Shown here piece by piece: positions 13,914 through 19,180 of a stretch of 19,180 nt of DNA; position 1 is the stretch's first letter, and each line of letters opens with the position of its first letter. The stretch is from Intestinimonas aquisgranensis. Lineage in GTDB: Bacteria > Bacillota > Clostridia > Oscillospirales > Oscillospiraceae. A program made the translations under genes and the position numbers. The notes under the pieces are model-generated. The model did not search any database and had not been told where the DNA came from. It was given only the letters and a program-made list of their open reading frames with translations. Location: contig JAJEQY010000074.1 in the NCBI GenBank assembly GCA_020687605.1, forward strand, positions 1 through 19,180, read 5' to 3'.

Positions 13914-14504
13914 ATGAAGCGGCTGCTGCGGCCTATTTTGCTGGAATTCTGCCGGAGCCATCTGATCCTGACGGCGGTCGTCTCTCTCCTCACTGTCCTT
14001 GCCCTGACGGCGAGCGGTCTGCTGGGCCTGGGGAACGCTGTGCGGGATATTCTGCCTTTCCCGCTCCAGGGAGCAGCGTCAGAGCTGAGCGGCACACTGC
14101 CCGCCCTGATCCCCATGATCCTGGGGCTGGTGGCCTACCTTCCCGCCGGGCGCTTCACCCGCAAGCGGAACCTTCTGCCCCGCCCTGACGTGGAGGAGGC
14201 TCTTCTCCTGCTGCTGGTGCCTGCCGCTGCCTTCTGGCTGCTGCTGGCTCTGGCCTACCTCATCCCCCACGGTACCGGACTGCTGGTGGCCGCCATGCTT
14301 CTCAACTGTCCCGCCTACGGACTTTTCAGCCTGCTGGCCCAGTTCCTGGGCTGGGGGAGCGGTGGCTCCTTGTGGGCAGTTTACGTGGGGGGGCTGGTTA
14401 CCGGCCTCCTACCTCCTCTGCTCTACCTGATGGGCAGCTACCTCCCCATCGCCGCCCTGGATCGGGAGGAGGACTTGGACGAGGAATTTATTGAAAAACA
14501 ATAA
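13914..14504 (+). CDS. Unrecognised four- to five-span membrane protein
   Basis: 196 residues, family not recognised. Hydrophobic segments lie at about 17-38, 62-77, 94-118, 122-145 and 148-172. Loops are short; RFTRKRNLLPRPDVEE (about 80-95) is the one clearly polar, basic loop, and the C-terminus is acidic (DREEDLDEEFIEKQ). No enzymatic motif is visible. It has its own promoter and a good ribosome site, and is followed after 57 bp by two overlapping genes for further small membrane proteins, which also have their own promoter. A function in transport or envelope maintenance would be only a guess. Confidence 0.8.
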   Translation: MKRLLRPILLEFCRSHLILTAVVSLLTVLALTASGLLGLGNAVRDILPFPLQGAASELSGTLPALIPMILGLVAYLPAGRFTRKRNLLPRPDVEEALLLLLVPAAAFWLLLALAYLIPHGTGLLVAAMLLNCPAYGLFSLLAQFLGWGSGGSLWAVYVGGLVTGLLPPLLYLMGSYLPIAALDREEDLDEEFIEKQ

Positions 14505-14511
14505 AAATAGA

Positions 14512-14540
14512 TTGACTTTCAATAATGACGGTGATACGAT
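14512..14540 (+). promoter_or_regulatory. Promoter for the overlapping small membrane-protein pair
   Basis: TTGACT (14512-14517), 17-bp spacer, TACGAT (14535-14540). It starts 8 bp after the preceding stop codon in an AT-rich stretch. The leader is very short, about 15 nt, with AAAGGGG before the ATG at 14562. Confidence 0.65.
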
Positions 14541-14561
14541 ACCCTTGAAAGGGGTGATCGT

Positions 14562-15107
14562 ATGGCGAAGCATACCTCCCTCCGCGCCCGGTTCCTGGGC
14601 TTCGCGGGGGGACATTTTGTGCTCTCCGCCCTGGGGGCGACGGTGGCCTTTGCCATGTTCGGGGCCGCGGAGGGGGGCGCGGGACTGCTGGGGCCGCTGT
14701 GTGTCCTGCTGATGCTGCTCTATGTGCCCGCCGGAGCCTTTGCCGCCTTCCTGCTGAATTGGGAGCGGCCTACGGTCCGGGATTGGCTCCGGGCGGTGGC
14801 CCTGGTGGGGGGGATCGCCTGCCTGTGGGGCTTCGGCGGTTTTGCCCTGTGCCTGATGGAGCCCACATCTCTGTTTGGCTTCTGTCTGCTGGTGTCCACG
14901 GCGTTCCTGGCCAGTCCGTCGTTCTGCCTCATGTTTCTGGTGCTGATCCAGGTGCTGGAGGTCAACAGCCTCGGCTGGGCCCTTTTGTGGTTTCCCTCTA
15001 TCGCCGCCGCTGCCCTGCTGCCCCCGGTGCTCTTTTTTACAGGTGCCCTTTTTGTAAGCAGAAAACAGCCTCAGATGGGTCTGAATGAGGGGAGGGCAAC
15101 GCCATGA
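14562..15107 (+). CDS. Unrecognised membrane protein, first of an overlapping pair
   Basis: 181 residues, family not recognised. The N-terminus is basic (MAKHTSLRARFLGF). Hydrophobic segments are at about 15-33, 40-65, 78-97, 103-128 and 138-162; the C-terminus is polar (SRKQPQMGLNEGRATP). There are few charged residues inside the membrane parts and no recognisable motif. It resembles its upstream neighbour in size and span count, but I see no clear sequence similarity between them. The stop overlaps the start of the next gene as ATGA, indicating coupled translation and probably a shared complex or process. Confidence 0.8.
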   Translation: MAKHTSLRARFLGFAGGHFVLSALGATVAFAMFGAAEGGAGLLGPLCVLLMLLYVPAGAFAAFLLNWERPTVRDWLRAVALVGGIACLWGFGGFALCLMEPTSLFGFCLLVSTAFLASPSFCLMFLVLIQVLEVNSLGWALLWFPSIAAAALLPPVLFFTGALFVSRKQPQMGLNEGRATP

Positions 15108-15409
15108 GCTGGTTGCTGCTGGGCGCTCTGGCCTTCCTGCTGGCCCTGGTGAATCTGGCCCTGGCCCTGCTGGGAAAGGGGCGGGGGCAGAACGGTCTCC
15201 TCTTTGGGAGTCTGGCCTGCGGCGTCCTGACCATGCTGGAGGAGTACCGCATGGCGGTGGAGTGGGTACAAAAAGAGGACTGGTCGGCCCTCATGGATGT
15301 GCTGCCCGGTATGGAAATGGTCCTGACCGTCGCCATCTTCCTCGGACTGGGCCTCAATCTGGCCGCTCTGGTCCTCCACAGGGTACGGAGAAAAGAAAAA
15401 ACCAGTTGA
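15104..15409 (+). CDS. Unrecognised small membrane protein, second of an overlapping pair
   Basis: 101 residues, family not recognised. Hydrophobic segments are at about 2-24, 30-44 and 70-92; a polar stretch with EEYRMAVEWVQKEDWSALMD (about 46-65) separates the second and third, and the C-terminus is basic (HRVRRKEKTS). The ATG overlaps the previous stop by 4 bp (ATGA) and is served by GAGGGGAGG. The stop codon TGA lies inside the TTGACA of the next promoter, so the unit is packed directly against the alaS leader, with no terminator between. Confidence 0.8.
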   Translation: MSWLLLGALAFLLALVNLALALLGKGRGQNGLLFGSLACGVLTMLEEYRMAVEWVQKEDWSALMDVLPGMEMVLTVAIFLGLGLNLAALVLHRVRRKEKTS

Positions 15410-15434
15410 CAATGCCCCGAAAAGTGATAAAATA
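15406..15434 (+). promoter_or_regulatory. Strong promoter of the alaS T-box transcript
   Basis: Perfect TTGACA (15406-15411), 17-bp spacer and TAAAAT (15429-15434). The -35 box contains the TGA stop of the preceding membrane-protein gene. Transcription would begin near 15441, giving a leader of roughly 290 nt. Confidence 0.85.
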
Positions 15435-15449
15435 AAACAGCTTAAAAGG

Positions 15450-15671
15450 GCAAGGACGAAGCCAAGCGGGCCACGCCGCGACGAGCGAGAGGGGACGGTG
15501 AGAGCCCTCCGCGACACGGACCCGCACGCCACTTCACCAGCCGCCCGGGAGGACCGGGACGGATCATCCCCGTTACAGGATGGAATGAGATGCGCTTTTT
15601 CAACGAAGCGTAATCAGGGTGGTACCGTGGAAATGCTTTTCCGCCCCTGGCCGATGCCGGGGGCGGTTTTT
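15450..15671 (+). promoter_or_regulatory. Alanine T-box leader of alaS
   Basis: The 325 bp between genes here is a tRNA-sensing leader. Stem I can be drawn at its base: GAAG (15459-15462) with CTTC (15532-15535) and GCGGG (15467-15471) with CCCGC (15521-15525) enclose an internal loop whose 3' side reads ACGCCA. This places the specifier GCC (Ala) at 15528-15530, followed by A as is usual. The T-box core AGGGTGGTACCGTGG spans 15616-15630; its UGGU (15620-15623) is complementary to the ACCA end of tRNA-Ala. The terminator hairpin follows at 15641-15666. Uncharged tRNA-Ala is expected to stabilise the antiterminator and switch on alaS. The GTG-started frame inside it is not a gene. Confidence 0.92.
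15641..15671 (+). terminator. T-box regulated terminator hairpin
   Basis: CCGCCCCTGGC (15641-15651), CGAT loop, GCCGGGGGCGG (15656-15666): an 11-bp stem including one U-G pair, followed by TTTTTCTTTT. The antiterminator competes for its 5' arm. Confidence 0.88.
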
Positions 15672-15734
15672 CTTTTCCCGCCGCCAGGACCAGTGAGTCG
15701 CAATATAAAATGAAGATAAACGGAGGTAATACCC

Positions 15735-18407
<2,673 letters not shown>

Positions 18408-18409
18408 GC

Positions 18410-18583
18410 ATGCTGCCCCAGGACCCCATGATCCTATACAGCGTGGTCAACGCCCGGCTCCGGGACACCTATTCCGACCTGGAGTCCTTCTGCGATGACC
18501 ACGACACCACACCGGAAGCCCTCTGCGCCGCCCTGGCCGCCGCCGGCTTCACCTATTATCCAGAGCTCAATCAGTTTCGATAA
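18410..18583 (+). CDS. DUF4250 family small protein
   Basis: 57 residues, starting MLPQDPMILYSVVNARLRDT and ending GFTYYPELNQFR. This N-terminal and C-terminal pattern is that of the DUF4250 family (PF14056), short helical proteins common in Clostridia and also in some Gram-negatives, function unknown. It is soluble, acidic in the middle (LESFCDDHDTTPEAL) and without signal or membrane helix. The ATG lies 2 nt behind the alaS stop with no independent strong ribosome site, which points to translational coupling with alaS; it would therefore share T-box control. Followed after 30 bp by the HIT protein gene, which has its own good ribosome site. Confidence 0.85.
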   Translation: MLPQDPMILYSVVNARLRDTYSDLESFCDDHDTTPEALCAALAAAGFTYYPELNQFR

Positions 18584-18613
18584 TGAGCAACGTGTGAAAG
18601 GAGGTTTCTGCAC

Positions 18614-18952
18614 ATGAGCGATTGTCTGTTCTGCAAGATCGCGGCGGGGGAGATCCCCTCCAACAAGGTGTATGAGGACGAGACCGTCTACGCCTTCTAC
18701 GACATCGACCCCCAGGCGCCCACCCACTTCCTGGTGATCCCCAAGACCCACATCGGCTCCGTGGCCGAGGTGACCCCGGAGAACGCCACCGTGGTGGCCC
18801 ACATCTTCGCCGTCATCTCCAAGGTGACCAAGGACCTGGGCCTGGAGAGCTACCGGGTGGTCTCCAACATCGGCGAGCAGGCCGGTCAAAGCGTCCACCA
18901 TCTGCACTTCCACGTGCTGGGCGGACGGGACATGACCTGGCCTCCCGGCTGA
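18614..18952 (+). CDS. Histidine triad (HIT/HinT) nucleotide-binding protein
   Basis: 112 residues, the usual length for HinT. The triad HLHFHVL is at 96-102, with the middle His98 as the expected nucleophile. CLFC (Cys4, Cys7) together with His46 and His96 suit the structural zinc site present in many bacterial members. HinT proteins hydrolyse phosphoramidates such as AMP-lysine, and can cleave aminoacyl-adenylates formed by aminoacyl-tRNA synthetases; its location behind alaS fits that idea, but this is inference. AAAGGAGG lies before the ATG. It is the last gene of the alaS transcript and ends just before a strong terminator. Confidence 0.95.
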   Translation: MSDCLFCKIAAGEIPSNKVYEDETVYAFYDIDPQAPTHFLVIPKTHIGSVAEVTPENATVVAHIFAVISKVTKDLGLESYRVVSNIGEQAGQSVHHLHFHVLGGRDMTWPPG

Positions 18953-18968
18953 TCGCATACGCCCATCG

Positions 18969-19006
18969 CCATCCCCCGGCGGCACAGCCGCCGGGGGATG
19001 GTTTTT
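18969..19006 (+). terminator. Strong intrinsic terminator after the HIT gene
   Basis: A perfect 15-bp stem, CCATCCCCCGGCGGC (18969-18983) and its complement (18987-19001), with an ACA loop, followed by TTTTT (19002-19006). It closes the alaS-DUF4250-HIT unit. Confidence 0.92.
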
Positions 19007-19025
19007 CCTGTCGATGGTTCCCCAG

Positions 19026-19099
19026 CCCCCCGGGCACCGGCGGCGTTACGGAGTAAGCCGACGGTGCGAATAACGCAACGATAGAAGAGCCCCGGGGGG
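19026..19099. repeat. Structured intergenic element, possible dispersed repeat
   Basis: CCCCCCGGG (19026-19034) and CCCGGGGGG (19091-19099) form an outer stem. Inside, GCACCG (19034-19039) pairs with CGGTGC (19062-19067) around a bulged CGGC-g-TTAC/GTAAGCCG hairpin (19041-19060). GCGTTA (19043-19048) could instead pair with TAACGC (19071-19076). No gene or T-run is seen. It could be a dispersed palindromic element or an RNA with two folds; the family was not recognised. Confidence 0.45.
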
Positions 19100-19111
19100 T
19101 ACATCCAATAG

Positions 19112-19129
19112 GGGGGGCCGCGGCCCCCC
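19112..19129. repeat. Perfect 18-bp GC palindrome
   Basis: GGGGGGCCGCGGCCCCCC is fully self-complementary. It is not followed by a T-run on either strand. The remaining bases to the window edge include GGGGAGGA (19149-19156), a possible ribosome site for a gene beyond the window, but no start can be supported. Confidence 0.4.
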
Positions 19130-19180
19130 GGTGCTTGGTCGTTTTAAGGGGAGGATTGTCAAGGCGGGGGACATCGAAAT

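Noticed and set aside
15498..15713. GTG-started frame of 71 codons before alaS
   Set aside because: It lies across the T-box stems and regulated terminator, which explain the sequence better.

Overview
This GC-rich window looks like chromosomal DNA of a low-abundance-AT, Gram-positive gut Firmicute of the Oscillospiraceae type (Flavonifractor/Lawsonibacter-like). That placement is inference from gene content: an Ala T-box before alaS, an mltG-trhP pair as in Bacillus, SLH-type surface anchoring, a DUF4250 protein and sigma-A-like promoters in an otherwise very GC-rich sequence. No phage, transposase, CRISPR array, tRNA or rRNA gene was seen. Most of the window is ordinary housekeeping and surface biology; the accessory-looking material is small and sits between genes.

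Layout. 1-424 (-): 5' part of a YitT-family membrane protein with its own promoter. 523-1995 (+): double-domain PPK2 polyphosphate kinase. 2103-3992 and 4082-5107 (+): a secreted S41 protease with PDZ and SLH repeats, then a secreted stalk-domain protein, ending at a strong bidirectional terminator (5121-5156). 5362-8209 (-): a three-gene ABC importer of the TrpXYZ type (lipoprotein binding protein, permease, ATPase), read toward the same terminator. Between the ATPase stop and the terminator lies a 193-bp unit that repeats the last 13 codons of the ATPase with only synonymous changes and carries five consecutive hairpins.

8410-10947 (+): a WecG/TagA glycosyltransferase (TTG start), thymidylate kinase, a DJ-1/PfpI protein and 5-formyl-THF cyclo-ligase, closely packed or overlapping. 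11032-11199 (-): a 55-residue protein with 15 cysteines, too short for usual ORF cut-offs, with its own terminator. 11339-13797 (+): mltG (peptidoglycan chain-length release) and a U32-family trhP (tRNA U34 hydroxylation). 13914-15409 (+): three small unrecognised membrane proteins. 15406-18407 (+): promoter, alanine T-box with GCC specifier, and alaS. 18410-18952 (+): DUF4250 protein and a HIT-family hydrolase, closed by a strong terminator. 19012-19180 holds a structured, repeat-like segment and no gene that I can support.

Functional themes are cell envelope (S41/SLH protease, stalk protein, TagA-like enzyme, MltG, YitT and small membrane proteins), translation (trhP, T-box/alaS) and nucleotide/one-carbon metabolism (PPK2, tmk, MTHFS). 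I did not find a convincing new multi-gene system. The observations most worth following are the recoded duplicated gene tail with its hairpin array (5168-5403) and the unlisted cysteine-rich miniprotein (11032-11199).
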